A stretch of DNA of 64,000 nucleotides from Paracoccaceae bacterium (GTDB lineage: Bacteria > Pseudomonadota > Alphaproteobacteria > Rhodobacterales > Rhodobacteraceae), in NCBI GenBank assembly GCA_003605175.1, contig QWDA01000007.1:1-64000 (forward strand), written 5' to 3'. Below, one piece after another: positions 47,773 to 58,252 of this stretch. Within the stretch, counting starts at the first letter, position 1; every line of letters begins with the position of its first letter. The notes below the pieces were generated by a model. The model was not told where the DNA came from and made no database searches. It worked only from the letters and a program-made list of their open reading frames with translations. The translations under genes and the position numbers were made by a program.

Positions 47773-48357
47773 ATGAGCAGACTCCTTCGCGCTCTGGTAT
47801 TGCTGGTCTTCGTGGCCTCCTGCGGCAGCTCGGAATATTCCGCGCCGCGGAACCTCGACGACGCCTGCAGTATCGTGAGCCAGAGACCGAAATACCTCAA
47901 GGCGATGCAGCGGACCGAACAGCGCTGGGGCGTGCCGGTGCCGGTGCAGATGGCGACGATCTACCAGGAATCGAAATTCGTCGGCAACGCGCGGACACCT
48001 CGGCAATTCGCGCTCGGGGTGATCCCGATGGGGCGGCAGAGCTCGGCCTATGGCTACAGCCAGGCACTCGACGGCACCTGGGACGAGTACCGGGTCGAAA
48101 CCGGCAGGCGCGGCGCAAAGCGCGACGATATCGAGGACGCCACCGATTTCATGGGCTGGTACATGCACGGCACCACGCTGAAACTCGGGATCTCGAAGGG
48201 CGACGCAAGGGGCCAGTACCTCGCCTATCACGAAGGCCGCGCCGGCTATGCCCGCGGCAGCCACAACCGCAAGGCCTGGCTGATTCGCGTCGCCGGCGAG
48301 GTCGCCCAGCGCGCAGTGGTCTACGAAGCGCAGCTCGTCGCCTGCGGCCGGCGCTGA
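47773..48357 (+). CDS. SLT-domain lytic transglycosylase lipoprotein
   Basis: 194 residues. MSRLLRALVLLVFVASC is a lipoprotein signal, Cys17. The catalytic domain has Glu in ATIYQESKF near 66, and AYGYSQALDGTWDEY is an SLT-like substrate motif; WYMHGTTLKLGI follows. Attached to the envelope; cleaves glycan strands of peptidoglycan. Unlike its neighbours it stands alone on the plus strand. Confidence 0.88.
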   Translation: MSRLLRALVLLVFVASCGSSEYSAPRNLDDACSIVSQRPKYLKAMQRTEQRWGVPVPVQMATIYQESKFVGNARTPRQFALGVIPMGRQSSAYGYSQALDGTWDEYRVETGRRGAKRDDIEDATDFMGWYMHGTTLKLGISKGDARGQYLAYHEGRAGYARGSHNRKAWLIRVAGEVAQRAVVYEAQLVACGRR

Positions 48358-48427
48358 CGTGGCGCCGGCGAAACTCCGGGAGACGTTTCGAGGGACAAAC
48401 GGGCGGAGCCCGCTGCAACGGCGCAGA

Positions 48428-48620
48428 GCCGGGCGAGCGCCTGCACGTGGGAAGGCGCCGCAACGGTTGAGCGGCGCGGTTTATGGTGCCAGTGCCTCCG
48501 GCCCCGAAGGTCCGCGCCAACGGCATAACAGCGCCAGCCCGGTCGTGCCGGAGGCACGCCTCTGGCGTGACGCGGACAGGCGCTCGCCCGGCGGCCCTCC
48601 GGGCCTTGTCCCGGGCGGGA
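48428..48620. repeat. dispersed element with inverted arms
   Basis: GCCGGGCGAGCGCCTGC at 48428-48444 and its complement CAGGCGCTCGCCCGGCGGC at 48577-48595, followed by CCTTGTCCCGGGCGGGA, the inverse of the CCCGCCCGGAACAAGG block. Fills the 270-base gap between the transglycosylase and lolA. Confidence 0.7.
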
Positions 48621-48627
48621 AGAAGCC

Positions 48628-49239
48628 CTACCGCGACCGCGATTCCTGCTCCTGCGGGATGTTGAACAGCCGCGCCGAGAGCGCGCCGCCGAGCCGGATC
48701 TTGCTCAGCTGCACCCGCGTCCGCGCGCCGGTGCCATCGATCACCGTCCAGCCCGCGAGCGTCAGCGGGTCGTTCTGGAACAACAGCTCCACCCGCCCGT
48801 TCTGCGGCTCGTCCGGATCCTGCGCCACTAGCGTCGTGGTCTTCGCATCGCCGAAATGACCCACAACCATGTTGCGGCGGTTGAGGTCCACATTGCGCTC
48901 GAGCACCAGCCACAAGGGCGTGCGCTTCAGCGGGTACTGCTCGGGCGTCGATGCATTCGATCGGCCGTCGAAGATCGCCACCTGGCCGCCGCCCGCCAGC
49001 ACCAGCGATTTTTCCGGCGGGTCGTACTCGAACCGCGCCCGCCCCGGCCGCTTCATGTAGAGCGTGCCCGCCGAGCGGCTGCCGTCATCGTTGAACTGCA
49101 CGAAATCGGCCTCAAGCGTGCGGATCCCGTTGAAATAGGCCGAGAGCCGGTCGAGCGGCACCTCCGCCATGGCCGGCGCCCCGAGAAGCCCCAGCATGGC
49201 CAGCGCCGTGCCCTGGGCGAGAAGATCCCTGCGGTGCAT
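48628..49239 (-). CDS. lolA: outer-membrane lipoprotein carrier protein LolA-like
   Basis: 203 residues. MHRRDLLAQGTALAMLGLLGAPAMA is an export signal with twin Arg (RRDLL), possibly a Tat signal. ADFVQFNDDGSRSAGTLYMKRPGRARFEY and the DPLTLAGW block fit LolA, which carries lipoproteins from LolCDE to the outer membrane. Start at 49239 chosen because the upstream extension is not signal-like. Sits downstream of ftsK with a 42-residue ORF between. Confidence 0.9.
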   Translation of the reverse strand: MHRRDLLAQGTALAMLGLLGAPAMAEVPLDRLSAYFNGIRTLEADFVQFNDDGSRSAGTLYMKRPGRARFEYDPPEKSLVLAGGGQVAIFDGRSNASTPEQYPLKRTPLWLVLERNVDLNRRNMVVGHFGDAKTTTLVAQDPDEPQNGRVELLFQNDPLTLAGWTVIDGTGARTRVQLSKIRLGGALSARLFNIPQEQESRSR

Positions 49240-49311
49240 GTCACGCACTCCGTTGCTGCTCCGTTTGATGAGATAGGCATCCGCCCCCGCCATCGCCAGC
49301 GTCAGGCGTTC

Positions 49312-49440
49312 CTAGCGGTGGTTCATCGCCGTCTGGTAGCTGACCGGCCGCTCCGCCGGCCGCTCCGCGACGCCCGCGAGCCCCAGACCGAACAGCACCA
49401 GCCCCGCCAGTGCCGTCACCAGAATGTCCTTGCCGCGCAT
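49312..49440 (-). CDS. 42-residue membrane peptide between ftsK and lolA
   Basis: MRGKDILVTALAGLVLFGLGLAG then a short polar tail. One membrane helix. GGAGGG lies 5 bases before the ATG, a good spacing. 84 bases after ftsK and 72 before lolA, on the same strand. No family recognised; small membrane ORFs at this place occur in relatives as far as I recall. Confidence 0.6.
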   Translation of the reverse strand: MRGKDILVTALAGLVLFGLGLAGVAERPAERPVSYQTAMNHR

Positions 49441-49524
49441 CGCGCCCTCCGATCTGCCCGTCCTCATTGGGTCCGAGGTGCCCCGGAGCCCCTTGCTAGG
49501 CAATAACGCGGCGCGGAAAGGCGA

Positions 49525-52224
49525 TTACGCCTGCTCCGGCACCAGGATCTCGCGCTTGCCCACATGGTTCGCTGGGCTCACAACGCCCTCGTCCTCCATC
49601 TGTTCCACCAGGCGCGCCGCCTTGTTGTAGCCGATGGCGAGCTTCCGCTGGATATAGGAGGTCGAGCACTTGCGGTCCTTGATGACGATCGCCACCGCCT
49701 GGTCGTAGAGCGCGTCCTCGCTGTCGGTATTGCCGCCGAGCCCCAGAACAAGGTCGATATCCGACCCCCGGTCCTCGTCCGGCCCGTCCTGCACGCCGCC
49801 CACATAGTCCGGCTCGCCATAGGCCTTGAGGTGGTTGACGATCTCCTCGACCTCCTCGTCCGAGACGAAGGGCCCGTGGACGCGGGTGATCTTGGCACCA
49901 CCGGCCATGAACAGCATGTCGCCCATGCCGAGAAGCTGCTCGGCCCCCTGCTCGCCGAGGATGGTCCGGCTGTCGATCTTCGAGGTGACCTGGAACGAGA
50001 TCCGGGTCGGGAAGTTCGCCTTGATCGTGCCGGTGATGACATCGACCGAGGGCCGCTGCGTCGCCATGATCAGGTGGATGCCCGATGCCCGCGCCATCTG
50101 CGCCAGCCGCTGGATGCAGGCCTCGATCTCCTTGCCCGCGACCATCATCAGGTCGGCCATCTCGTCGACGATCACGACGATATAGGGCAGCTTCTCGGGC
50201 TTGAACTCCTCGGTCTCGAACACCGGCTCGCCGGTCTCGTCGTCGAACCCGGTCTGAACGGTGCGCGAGAACATCTCGTTCTTGCGGAGTGCCTCCTCGA
50301 CGCGGCCGTTGAAGCCCTCGATGTTCCGCACGCCCATCTTGGACATCTTGCGGTACCGCTCTTCCATCTCGCCCACGACCCATTTGAGCGCGACCACCGC
50401 CTTCTTCGGGTCGGTCACCACGGGCGAGAGCAGATGCGGGATCCCGTCATAGACGGAAAGCTCCAGCATCTTCGGGTCGATCATGATCAGCCGGCAATCC
50501 GCCGGGGTCAGCTTGTAAAGGAGCGACAGGATCATCGTGTTGATCGCCACCGATTTCCCCGAGCCGGTGGTCCCGGCGATCAGGAGGTGCGGCATCTTCG
50601 CGAGGTTCGCCACCACCGGCTCGCCGCCGATGGTCTTGCCGAGCGCCAAGGGCAGGCGCTGGCTGCCGTCGCCATAGTCGCGGCCCGCCAGGATCTCGCG
50701 CAGCACAACCTTCTCGCGCTTCTCGTTCGGCAGCTCGATGCCGATCACCGAGCGGCCCGGCACGGTGGAAACCCGCGCGGACAAAGCCGACATCGACCGG
50801 GCGATATCGTCGGCAAGCCCGATCACGCGCGACGCCTTCAGCCCCGGCGCCGGCTCCAGCTCGTACATGGTCACGACCGGGCCCGGACGGACCGAGACGA
50901 TCTCGCCCTTCACGCCGTAATCGTCCAGCACCGCCTCCAGCATCCGGGCGTTCTCTTCGAGCGCCTCGTTCGACAGGTGATGGCGCACGATGGTCTCGGG
51001 GCTGGTCAACAGGCTGAGCGGCGGCAGTTCGTAATCGTCCTCGGCCTCGTCAAAGCGCAGTTGCGGCTCGCTTTCGGCCCGGGCGCGGCTCGACGGCGCC
51101 ACCGGCTTCTTCGCCGGGTGCTGCACCAGGGGCTCCGGCGCCCGGTGAGAGAACACCGGCACCCGCGGCCGCTCGACCGGGAGCGGTTCGTCGACCAGCT
51201 CCATCGGCGGCAGGTCGCGCTCGACCTCGATCTGCCGGGCGCCCCCGGTCACCGGCGGCTCGGGGCGAACGCGGCCATGGGCGGGCTCGCCGCCGCGGTT
51301 CCGGATCACGTCGGCGATCCGCGCCTTGATCCGGTCGCCCTCCTCGCCACCGGTCATCGGCGGCTCGTCGTAAAGGATCTGCGTGTCCGCATCCTCGGCA
51401 CGGCCGCGGAACAGCCGGCCCAGCCCGAACAGCCCGCCCCGCGCGGCGGTCTCCGAGCCCCGCGCCGCCGGCGCCGCCTCGAGCGCGTGGAACGCCTCCT
51501 CTTCCTCGCCGCGGCGCATGGCCCGCCGCTCCTGCGCATTCCGCGCCGCCGTCACACCCGCCGTCACGCCCGTCGCGAAGCCCCGCGCCAGCGCCGCCAG
51601 CAGCATCGCATAGACCATCACCGAGCCGCGCAGCAGGAACCGCCAGAACGCCCTCAGCTCCATCCGCGTCGCGCCGAGGACAAAGAGCCCCATCGCCAGC
51701 GTCGCCACGCCCATCAGTGCCGAGAGGACCTTGAGCCCCAGCGTCGCCTTGATCGGCAGGACGCCCAGAAGCGCGCCCAGCACCGTGTCGCCGAACAGCC
51801 CGCCGAGCCCGAAGGAATGGGTCCAGCCCGGCATCGGCAGGTGGGTCGAGGCATAGACCGAGGCGAGCGCCACCGCGATCGGCGCAAAGATCAGCCGGCC
51901 CAGCGCCCGGTCGGTGCCGACATGGAGGCAGAACCGCAGGCCCCAGGCCATGCCCAGCCCGACCAGCCCCCAGGAGCCGAAGCCCGCGATCACGAAGAGC
52001 GGTGAGGCGATGGAGGCGCCGAACTTGCCCAGCAGGTTCCGCGCCGGTTCGTCCGTGGCCGAGAGGAAGGAGGGATCGTCGGGCGAATAGGTGCCCAGGA
52101 TCATGGCGATCAGCACGGCCCCGCACATCAGGATCAGCCCCACCAGCTCGCGCGCCCGCCGCTCCAGAACGGCCTGCGTCTCGCTGTCGAAAAGCGGATC
52201 CCTCGTCCGTGCCTGATACGCCAT
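49525..52224 (-). CDS. ftsK: DNA translocase FtsK
   Basis: 899 residues. Septal DNA pump for chromosome dimer resolution. Four to five N-terminal helices (about 28-180), a charged linker with [15 protein letters not shown] and Pro-rich parts, then the motor with Walker [15 protein letters not shown] near 549 and [13 protein letters not shown]-terminal gamma winged helix ([29 protein letters not shown]) reads KOPS. ATG at 52224 chosen; the extension to 52359 has no homology. dapC-like gene lies 22 bases upstream. Confidence 0.97.
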   Translation of the reverse strand: MAYQARTRDPLFDSETQAVLERRARELVGLILMCGAVLIAMILGTYSPDDPSFLSATDEPARNLLGKFGASIASPLFVIAGFGSWGLVGLGMAWGLRFCLHVGTDRALGRLIFAPIAVALASVYASTHLPMPGWTHSFGLGGLFGDTVLGALLGVLPIKATLGLKVLSALMGVATLAMGLFVLGATRMELRAFWRFLLRGSVMVYAMLLAALARGFATGVTAGVTAARNAQERRAMRRGEEEEAFHALEAAPAARGSETAARGGLFGLGRLFRGRAEDADTQILYDEPPMTGGEEGDRIKARIADVIRNRGGEPAHGRVRPEPPVTGGARQIEVERDLPPMELVDEPLPVERPRVPVFSHRAPEPLVQHPAKKPVAPSSRARAESEPQLRFDEAEDDYELPPLSLLTSPETIVRHHLSNEALEENARMLEAVLDDYGVKGEIVSVRPGPVVTMYELEPAPGLKASRVIGLADDIARSMSALSARVSTVPGRSVIGIELPNEKREKVVLREILAGRDYGDGSQRLPLALGKTIGGEPVVANLAKMPHLLIAGTTGSGKSVAINTMILSLLYKLTPADCRLIMIDPKMLELSVYDGIPHLLSPVVTDPKKAVVALKWVVGEMEERYRKMSKMGVRNIEGFNGRVEEALRKNEMFSRTVQTGFDDETGEPVFETEEFKPEKLPYIVVIVDEMADLMMVAGKEIEACIQRLAQMARASGIHLIMATQRPSVDVITGTIKANFPTRISFQVTSKIDSRTILGEQGAEQLLGMGDMLFMAGGAKITRVHGPFVSDEEVEEIVNHLKAYGEPDYVGGVQDGPDEDRGSDIDLVLGLGGNTDSEDALYDQAVAIVIKDRKCSTSYIQRKLAIGYNKAARLVEQMEDEGVVSPANHVGKREILVPEQA

Positions 52225-52246
52225 TACCTGCCCTCTTCGTTCTTCT

Positions 52247-53428
52247 TCATACGTACAAACTGTCACGAAGCGCGGTAATCCCGGCCTCGAATTCGTCTTC
52301 CCGCGCGGCCACCATGGCGACGCGCACATAGCCCGCGCCCGGATTGCCGCCCCCCGCATCGCGCGCGAGATAGGCCCCGGGGAGGATCTTCACGCCCGTT
52401 TCCCGCCAGGCCCTGACCGTGGCCGCCTCGCCATCCTCGACCGGCAGCCACAGGAAGAACCCCGCCTCGGGCGCCCCGCAGCCCTGCACGCCCGAGAGCA
52501 CCCGGTCGGCAATCTCGTACTTGCGCCGATACCGCGCCCGGCTTTCCGTCACATGCGCCTCGTCGGCCCAGAGCCGTTCCGCCACCCGTTGCAGCGGCAG
52601 CGGCAGGGGCGCCCCCGCATAGGCCCGAAGCTGCCTGAGCCGCACCATCGCCTCCGGACCCGCCACCACGAAGCCCGACCTGAGCCCCGGCATCGACGAC
52701 CGTTTCGACAACGAATGGAACGCCAAGACCCGCTCCGGATCCGCGCCCCGCGCCGCGGCCACTTCCAGGATGCCCGGCGGCGGATCGCCCCGGTAGATCT
52801 CGGAATAGCACTCGTCCGCATGGATCCGGAAATCGTGCCGCTCGGCGAGGTCGAGAAGATCGGCAAGGTAATCTCGCGGCGCCACCGCGCCCTGCGGGTT
52901 CGACGGCGAACAGATGAAGGCCGCCACCGCCCGGTCGAGCACCTCGGCGGGAAGCGCCCCGAAATCCGGCAAGAACCCCGTCGCCGCCGTCGCCGGCACG
53001 TAGACCGGCTCGCAGCCCACCGCCAGTGCCGCCACCGCGTAGACCTGGTAGAACGGGTTCGGCACCAGCACCACCGGCTTGCCGCCGGCCTTGACCTCCG
53101 GTGCCAGGGCAACGACCGCGTTGAACAGCCCCTCGCGGGTGCCGTTCAGCGCCAGGATTCGCTCCTTCGGCACCGCCACGCCATAGCGCCGCCCGATCCA
53201 GCCCGAGATCGCCGCCAGCAGTTCCGGCGATCCGTCATTCGGCGGATAGAGCCCGAAACCGTCCACATTCTCGGCCAGCACCGCGCCCACCCAGTCCGGA
53301 AAGGGGTGCTTCGGCTCGCCGATCGACATGGCACGCTCCGGCCCGCCGGGCGGCACGCCGTCCAGCAAGCGCCTGAGGCGCGGAAACGCGTATTCCGGTA
53401 GGTTCGAGAACCGCTCGGGGAAATCCAT
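52247..53428 (-). CDS. class I/II aminotransferase, DapC-like
   Basis: 393 residues. PLP enzyme: Lys in [14 protein letters not shown] near 242, NPFYQVY near 124, [10 protein letters not shown] near 171 and [10 protein letters not shown]. Together with its place before ftsK this suggests succinyldiaminopimelate aminotransferase (lysine and meso-DAP pathway); other substrates are possible. ATG at 53428. The first gene of the dapC-ftsK-lolA block. Confidence 0.9.
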   Translation of the reverse strand: MDFPERFSNLPEYAFPRLRRLLDGVPPGGPERAMSIGEPKHPFPDWVGAVLAENVDGFGLYPPNDGSPELLAAISGWIGRRYGVAVPKERILALNGTREGLFNAVVALAPEVKAGGKPVVLVPNPFYQVYAVAALAVGCEPVYVPATAATGFLPDFGALPAEVLDRAVAAFICSPSNPQGAVAPRDYLADLLDLAERHDFRIHADECYSEIYRGDPPPGILEVAAARGADPERVLAFHSLSKRSSMPGLRSGFVVAGPEAMVRLRQLRAYAGAPLPLPLQRVAERLWADEAHVTESRARYRRKYEIADRVLSGVQGCGAPEAGFFLWLPVEDGEAATVRAWRETGVKILPGAYLARDAGGGNPGAGYVRVAMVAAREDEFEAGITALRDSLYV

Positions 53429-53546
53429 GTCTGCCTCTGGTCCGGGATCGTGCTGTCCCGTTTGGCCGCGACGATAGCCCGCCCGCCCCCGCGAGGTCCA
53501 GAGAAACCCGGGCCTCTCAGCCGGTTAACCAAATATTTTGTGGCAT

Positions 53547-54875
53547 TTAGGACAGCGCCCTTTCCGCCGCCGCGCCGATCTGCAGGAGCCGCTCGTCCGT
53601 GCCCGGAAGTGTCAGGAACATGATCCCCGTCGATGGGATTCCGGTCGGCAGCGTCAGCGACGCGAGGCCCATCATGTTGCCGATCCGCGTATTCCTCAGC
53701 GCCATCAGGTTCTCGGCCGCGAAATGGCCCGGCTCCGCTTCGAGCCGCGCCTTGTCGGGCGGCAGGATCGGGCAGGTCGGCAGGATCACCGCGTCGAAGC
53801 CCGCCGCAAACTCGGCCCAAGCCTTGCGGTGCCGCTCCAGCGCCTGCCAGGCGGCCACGTACTCGGCGCCCGACACGTCGCGCCCGGCCCGGAACCGCTC
53901 GCGCACCTCGGCGAACATCTTCTCCGGCGCCGCCTCTATCTCCTCGCCCCAGGTGCCATAGGCCTCGGTAGTGTATATCACCCGCGCGAGTTCCATCGCC
54001 GCCTCGAGCCCCGGCATTCCACTGCGCTCGACCACCGCCCCCGCCGCCGCCAGCCGCGCGGCGGCCGCCTCGAACCCGGCGCGCGGCGCTTCGCGGATAT
54101 CGTCGAAGGCGACATTCTCCAACACCAGGAACCGCATCGCCGAAAGCTCTGCTTCGGCCGGATCCCCGGCCATGCGCCCCTCCAGCGCCGCCACCAGGAG
54201 CGCCGCATCCTCGACACTGCGGCACAAGGGCCCCACCGTGTCGAAACGCGGACACAGGGGCACCACGCCCTCGAGCGAGAGCCGGCCATGAGTCGGCTTG
54301 AAGCCCACGAGGTCGTTCCAGGCCGAAGGGATCCGCACCGAGCCGCCGGTATCCGAGCCGATCCCCGCCGCCGCCAGCCCGAACGCCACCGAGGTCGCCG
54401 CGCCCGAGGACGAACCGCCGGCCACCGCCGCATGGTCGTTCACGCAGGGCGGCGACGCGGTGCTCGGGTTCAGCCCCAGCCCGGAAAAGGCAAGCTCGGT
54501 CATGTGGGTCTTGCCGAGGCAGACCAGCCCAATCGCGGTCGCGGTCCTGAGGACCTCGGCATCCGCCGCGGGCACCCGCCCCTCCAGGAGTGCCGAACCC
54601 GCCTCGGTCGCAACGCCCGCGCTGTCGAAGAGATCCTTCCAGGACACCGGCACCCCGTCGAGCGGCGAGCGCCGCAGTCCCGCCCGCGCCCGCGCCCGCG
54701 CCGCCCTGGCCTCCGCCCGCGCCCGCTCTGGCGTGACCCTCGCATAGATCCGTTCGGCAAAAGGATGCGCCGCGATGGCCGAAAGGTAAGCCTCGGTGAT
54801 CTCGAGAGGATCCGCCGCCCCGGCCTCGATCCGCCGCCCGAGATCCGCGGCCCGCGCGGTGAGCCAGTCGCCCAT
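53547..54875 (-). CDS. amidase-signature hydrolase
   Basis: 442 residues. Catalytic triad Lys80 (VSWKDLF), Ser155 (AGGSSSGAAT) and Ser179 (SDTGGSVRIP), 24 residues apart. About 35% the look of gatA but shorter and without GatB/C neighbours, so a stand-alone amidase of unknown substrate. ATG at 54875 has GGGAGAG 7 bases upstream; MLGESSM at 54893 is an alternative. 118 bases before the aminotransferase, same strand. Confidence 0.92.
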   Translation of the reverse strand: MGDWLTARAADLGRRIEAGAADPLEITEAYLSAIAAHPFAERIYARVTPERARAEARAARARARAGLRRSPLDGVPVSWKDLFDSAGVATEAGSALLEGRVPAADAEVLRTATAIGLVCLGKTHMTELAFSGLGLNPSTASPPCVNDHAAVAGGSSSGAATSVAFGLAAAGIGSDTGGSVRIPSAWNDLVGFKPTHGRLSLEGVVPLCPRFDTVGPLCRSVEDAALLVAALEGRMAGDPAEAELSAMRFLVLENVAFDDIREAPRAGFEAAAARLAAAGAVVERSGMPGLEAAMELARVIYTTEAYGTWGEEIEAAPEKMFAEVRERFRAGRDVSGAEYVAAWQALERHRKAWAEFAAGFDAVILPTCPILPPDKARLEAEPGHFAAENLMALRNTRIGNMMGLASLTLPTGIPSTGIMFLTLPGTDERLLQIGAAAERALS

Positions 54876-54962
54876 CGAAGACTCTCCCAACATATCCAAT
54901 GACCTGACGGTAGCGGCAGGCCGTCCCATGGACAACGCCCGCGAGAGCGCCATAGTGCGCCC

Positions 54963-56192
54963 ATGACGACGGACACCGATATCGTGATCGCGGGCGGCGG
55001 GCTGAACGGCTCGACCCTCGCCCTGGCACTGGCCTCCGCGGGCTTCCGCGTGACGCTGGCCGAACCGCAATCCAACGCGGCGCTCTCCGACGCGGCGTTC
55101 GACGGTCGCGGCTATGCGCTCGCGCTCTCCTCGGTGCAGGTTCTGAAGGCGCTCGGCCTCTGGGCCGCGATCGCGCCCGAGGCGCAGCCGATCCTCGACA
55201 TCCGCATCAGCGACGGCAAGGCGGGCGCCGCGCCCTCGCCCTTCGTGCTCGAATTCGACCATGCCGAGATCGAGGAAGGCCCGATGGGCCAGATGGTCGA
55301 AGACCGCCACCTTCGCCGCGCGCTCCTCGCCGCGCTCGCCGAGGCGCCCCGTGTCACTCACCTCCCCGGCCTCTCGGTCAGCGGCCACGTCGGCGACACC
55401 GCCGGCGTCAGCGTCACCCTTTCCGACGGCCAGACCCTCACTGCCGCCCTCCTGGTCGGCTGCGACGGTGGGACGAGCCCCACCGCCCAGCGCGCCGGCA
55501 TCCGCCGCCAGGGCTGGCGCTACGGCCAGACCGCGCTCGTCTGCGCCATCGCCCATGAGAAGCCGCACAGCGGCTGCGCGCACCAGTATTTCATGCCGCC
55601 AGGGCCCCTCGCGATCCTGCCGCTCACCGGCAACCGCTCCTCCATCGTCTGGACCGAAACCGACGCCGCGGCGGCCGCCATCTCGGCCCTGGACGGCCAG
55701 GGTTATCTCGACACGCTCCGCCCCCGCTTCGGCGGTTTCCTCGGCGAGATTTCTCTCGCCGGCGCGCGCTTCTCCTACCCGCTCACCCTCTCCCTCACCG
55801 ACCGCCTGGTGGCCGACCGCATCGCCCTCGTCGGCGACGCCGCGCACAAGCTGCACCCGATCGCCGGTCAGGGCCTCAATGCCGGGCTCAAGGACGTCGC
55901 CGCCCTCGCCGAGGTGCTCGCCGAGGCCCGCCGCCGCGGCGAGGATATCGGCCGCGCCGACGTGCTCGCCCGCTACCAGAGCTGGCGGCGCTTCGACATC
56001 GCCACGCTGGCGCTCGCAACCGATGCCTTCAACCGCCTGTTCTCGAACGACAACCTGCTCCTCCGCCTGGGCCGCGACCTGGGCCTCGGCCTCCTCGGCA
56101 AGCTCCCCGCCCTGCGCCGCGGGCTGATCCGCGAGGCCGCCGGCCTCACCGGCGACCTCCCCCGCCTCAGCCGCGGCCTCCCGCTGGCATAG
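54963..56192 (+). CDS. UbiH/UbiF/VisC-type FAD monooxygenase
   Basis: 409 residues. FAD-binding IVIAGGGLNGSTLALALASAG at 8-28, the DG block (LVGCDGGTSPTAQR near 175) and GDAAHKLHPIAGQGLNAGLKDVAALAEVL near 295 show a ubiquinone-biosynthesis hydroxylase (C-5, C-6 or C-1; position not decidable). Divergent from the amidase with 87 bases between. No RBS evident before the ATG, so a short leader is possible. Confidence 0.92.
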   Translation: MTTDTDIVIAGGGLNGSTLALALASAGFRVTLAEPQSNAALSDAAFDGRGYALALSSVQVLKALGLWAAIAPEAQPILDIRISDGKAGAAPSPFVLEFDHAEIEEGPMGQMVEDRHLRRALLAALAEAPRVTHLPGLSVSGHVGDTAGVSVTLSDGQTLTAALLVGCDGGTSPTAQRAGIRRQGWRYGQTALVCAIAHEKPHSGCAHQYFMPPGPLAILPLTGNRSSIVWTETDAAAAAISALDGQGYLDTLRPRFGGFLGEISLAGARFSYPLTLSLTDRLVADRIALVGDAAHKLHPIAGQGLNAGLKDVAALAEVLAEARRRGEDIGRADVLARYQSWRRFDIATLALATDAFNRLFSNDNLLLRLGRDLGLGLLGKLPALRRGLIREAAGLTGDLPRLSRGLPLA

Positions 56193-56281
56193 CCGCCCAA
56201 TCCCGCCTCGCGTCAGGCAGAGGCAGCCCGCTCCCTCTTCATCTGGACATGAATACTCTGGGGGAAGCGCGAGCCGTCCCC

Positions 56282-56464
56282 TCAGTCCTCCAGCTTCCGC
56301 GCCTCGTCCACCAGCATGATCGGAATCCCGTTCCGGATCGGAAAGGCAAGATGCGCCGCCTTGGAGATCAACTCCTGCGCTTCCGCGTCGTAGCGCAACG
56401 GCGCCCGCGTCTCCGGGCAGACCAGCGCCTCCAGCATCCGCCGGTCGAACTTCGCCGCACTCAT
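56282..56464 (-). CDS. Trm112 family protein
   Basis: 60 residues. [17 protein letters not shown] then [21 protein letters not shown] is the Trm112/UPF0434 family: a zinc-ribbon-like activator of methyltransferases; only one of the usual Cys pairs is seen. Starts inside the LON-domain stop (ATGA). Confidence 0.92.
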   Translation of the reverse strand: MSAAKFDRRMLEALVCPETRAPLRYDAEAQELISKAAHLAFPIRNGIPIMLVDEARKLED

Positions 56465-57105
56465 TGCATCACGTCCTCGCCGACCCCGCCCCGGAGCGCG
56501 AATTCCATCAGCGTCACCAGCGTCTCGCGCCTGTGCCCGAGGTCGGGGGCCTCCAGGAGCGCCTGCTTGTCCTCCGGCTCGAACGGGCAGAGCATCGAGA
56601 TCGAGTTGATCAGGAGTTCGTCCTCCGCCTCCTCCAGCGCGCCCCAGTCGGTCGAAAGGTTGCGCTCCGCGAAATAGCGTCCGAGCAGATCGAGGAACGA
56701 TTTCCGGTCGAACCCGCCATCGTCCTCGGTCGCCCCGCGATCGCGCCGGAAATCCTCCCAGCCCACCCGGCAGCGGCGATAAGGCTGAAACCCCTCCTCC
56801 TCGTCGTCGACGCGAAACCGCGACACGCCCGAAAGCGTGATCAGGTAGCGCCCGTCCTCGGTTTCGGAAAACGCCGTCAGCCGCCCGGCACAGCCGATCG
56901 CCTGCAGCCTCGGCACGCCCGGGCCCTTGCTAGCGCGCGGCTGGATCATCCCGATCAGCCGGTGCGCGGTCTTCATCGTGTCGTCGAGCATCGCCAGGTA
57001 GCGCGGCTCGAAGATGTGCAGGGGAAGCCGCGCCCGGGGCAACAAAAGCGCACCCGGCAGCGGGAAGACCGGGATGGTGTCGGGAAGATCCGGAACCCGT
57101 TTCAT
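56461..57105 (-). CDS. LON peptidase substrate-binding-domain protein
   Basis: 214 residues. [34 protein letters not shown] at 11-44 is the Lon N-terminal domain; no AAA or protease domain follows, so a stand-alone LON-N protein. Role not established, perhaps protein quality control. 27 bases after the CnoX-like gene, coupled to Trm112 by ATGA. Confidence 0.92.
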   Translation of the reverse strand: MKRVPDLPDTIPVFPLPGALLLPRARLPLHIFEPRYLAMLDDTMKTAHRLIGMIQPRASKGPGVPRLQAIGCAGRLTAFSETEDGRYLITLSGVSRFRVDDEEEGFQPYRRCRVGWEDFRRDRGATEDDGGFDRKSFLDLLGRYFAERNLSTDWGALEEAEDELLINSISMLCPFEPEDKQALLEAPDLGHRRETLVTLMEFALRGGVGEDVMQ

Positions 57106-57132
57106 GTCCGGAAACCTAGCCCGACACGATGC

Positions 57133-58035
57133 TCAGGCAAATATCATCGACGACAGCCGGCGGCGTCCGGTCAGCGCGATCGGGTCCTGCGGCTTCAGCG
57201 CGTCGAAGATCTTGAAAAGCTGCTTCTTCGCCGCCTCGTCGTTCCACGCCCGGTCGCGGCGGAACAGCTCGAGAAGCTCGTCCACGGCCGCCTCGACATC
57301 GCCCGCGGCGTGGAGCGCCTGGGCGAGATCGAACCGCGCCTGGTGGTTCTTCGGATCCGCCTCGACCTCGGCGCGAAGCTCCGCCACCGGGCCCGCCTTC
57401 TCGGCCTGCCGCGCCAGCTCGAGCTGCGCCCGCGCCGCGTCGATCTCGGGCTTGCCGTCCATCTCGGCCGGCACCGCGTTCAGGAGCGCCTCGGCCTGGT
57501 CCAACTGGCCGGCCGCCAGTTGCGCCCGCACCAGCCCGCCGAACGCCGCCGCGTTGCCGGACTCCTCCTGCAGGATCGCCGCGAAGGTCTGCGCCGCATC
57601 CGCCGCCGCACCCTCTGCGAGCATCTGCTCGGCCGCCTCCAGCGCCTCGCCCAGCCCGCCATCGCCGGCCATCCCCGAAAGCCGCTCGACGAAGGCCTTG
57701 ATCTCCGAGCCCTGCACCGGGCCCTGGAACCCGTCCACCGGCTGGCCCTGCCAGAACGCGTAGACCGTCGGGATCGACTGGACCCGGAGCTGCCCCGCGA
57801 TCCCCTGGTTCTCGTCCACGTTGACCTTGACCATCCGGACCTTACCGCCCGCCGCCTGCACCGCGGCTTCGAGCATCGGCCCGAGCGTCTTGCAGGGGCC
57901 GCACCAGGGCGCCCAGAAATCGACGATGACCGGCACTTCGCGGCTGGCCTCGACGACATCGGCCATGAATGTCGCTTCCGTGCTGTCCTTGATCAGGTCC
58001 GGCGCCGGTTTGGGCTGCGGGTTCAGTTCGAGCAT
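57133..58035 (-). CDS. thioredoxin-TPR co-chaperone (CnoX-like)
   Basis: 300 residues. N-terminal thioredoxin domain with WAPWCGPCKT (Cys45, Cys48) and VQSIPTVYAFWQG; C-terminal alpha-helical TPR-like region (about 130-290). Same architecture as E. coli CnoX (YbbN), which holds unfolded proteins for GroEL; here the WCGPC pair is intact, so it may keep thioredoxin redox activity, while E. coli CnoX does not. ATG at 58035. Confidence 0.93.
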   Translation of the reverse strand: MLELNPQPKPAPDLIKDSTEATFMADVVEASREVPVIVDFWAPWCGPCKTLGPMLEAAVQAAGGKVRMVKVNVDENQGIAGQLRVQSIPTVYAFWQGQPVDGFQGPVQGSEIKAFVERLSGMAGDGGLGEALEAAEQMLAEGAAADAAQTFAAILQEESGNAAAFGGLVRAQLAAGQLDQAEALLNAVPAEMDGKPEIDAARAQLELARQAEKAGPVAELRAEVEADPKNHQARFDLAQALHAAGDVEAAVDELLELFRRDRAWNDEAAKKQLFKIFDALKPQDPIALTGRRRLSSMIFA

Positions 58036-58163
58036 GTCAGACCCCTCTATCGCGGTTGACCTCTATATGCGCTTTCCGGCGTGAGAGACAACGTGTCGTA
58101 ACGGACAAATTCCCCTTTGGAGCGAGTGTGCGTTCCCGTGGAGCCGGTAGCTTCGGGCACGCA

Positions 58164-58200
58164 CCGCTCGCCTGGCGCCTTCGGCGCGACCCGGGCGGGG
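58164..58200 (-). repeat. dispersed element, diverged inverted half copy
   Basis: CCGCTCGCCTGGCGCC then GACCCGGGCGGGG, resembling the inverse of the GGCGCC...CCCGCCCG arrangement found at 22031. Lies in the 217-base gap between CnoX-like and xth genes, which otherwise shows nothing. Confidence 0.5.
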
Positions 58201-58252
58201 GAGCGCGGAAACGTCCGGGATCCCTCCGGTTCGCCCGGACTCCCTTCCCGGC

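Noticed and set aside
49564-52005. 813-codon plus-strand frame opposite ftsK
   Set aside because: Rich in His/Arg/Gln and without domains; ftsK on the minus strand is certain.
53547-55856. Amidase frame extended upstream to 55856
   Set aside because: The extra 327 residues are antisense to ubiH; the true start at 54875 has a good RBS.
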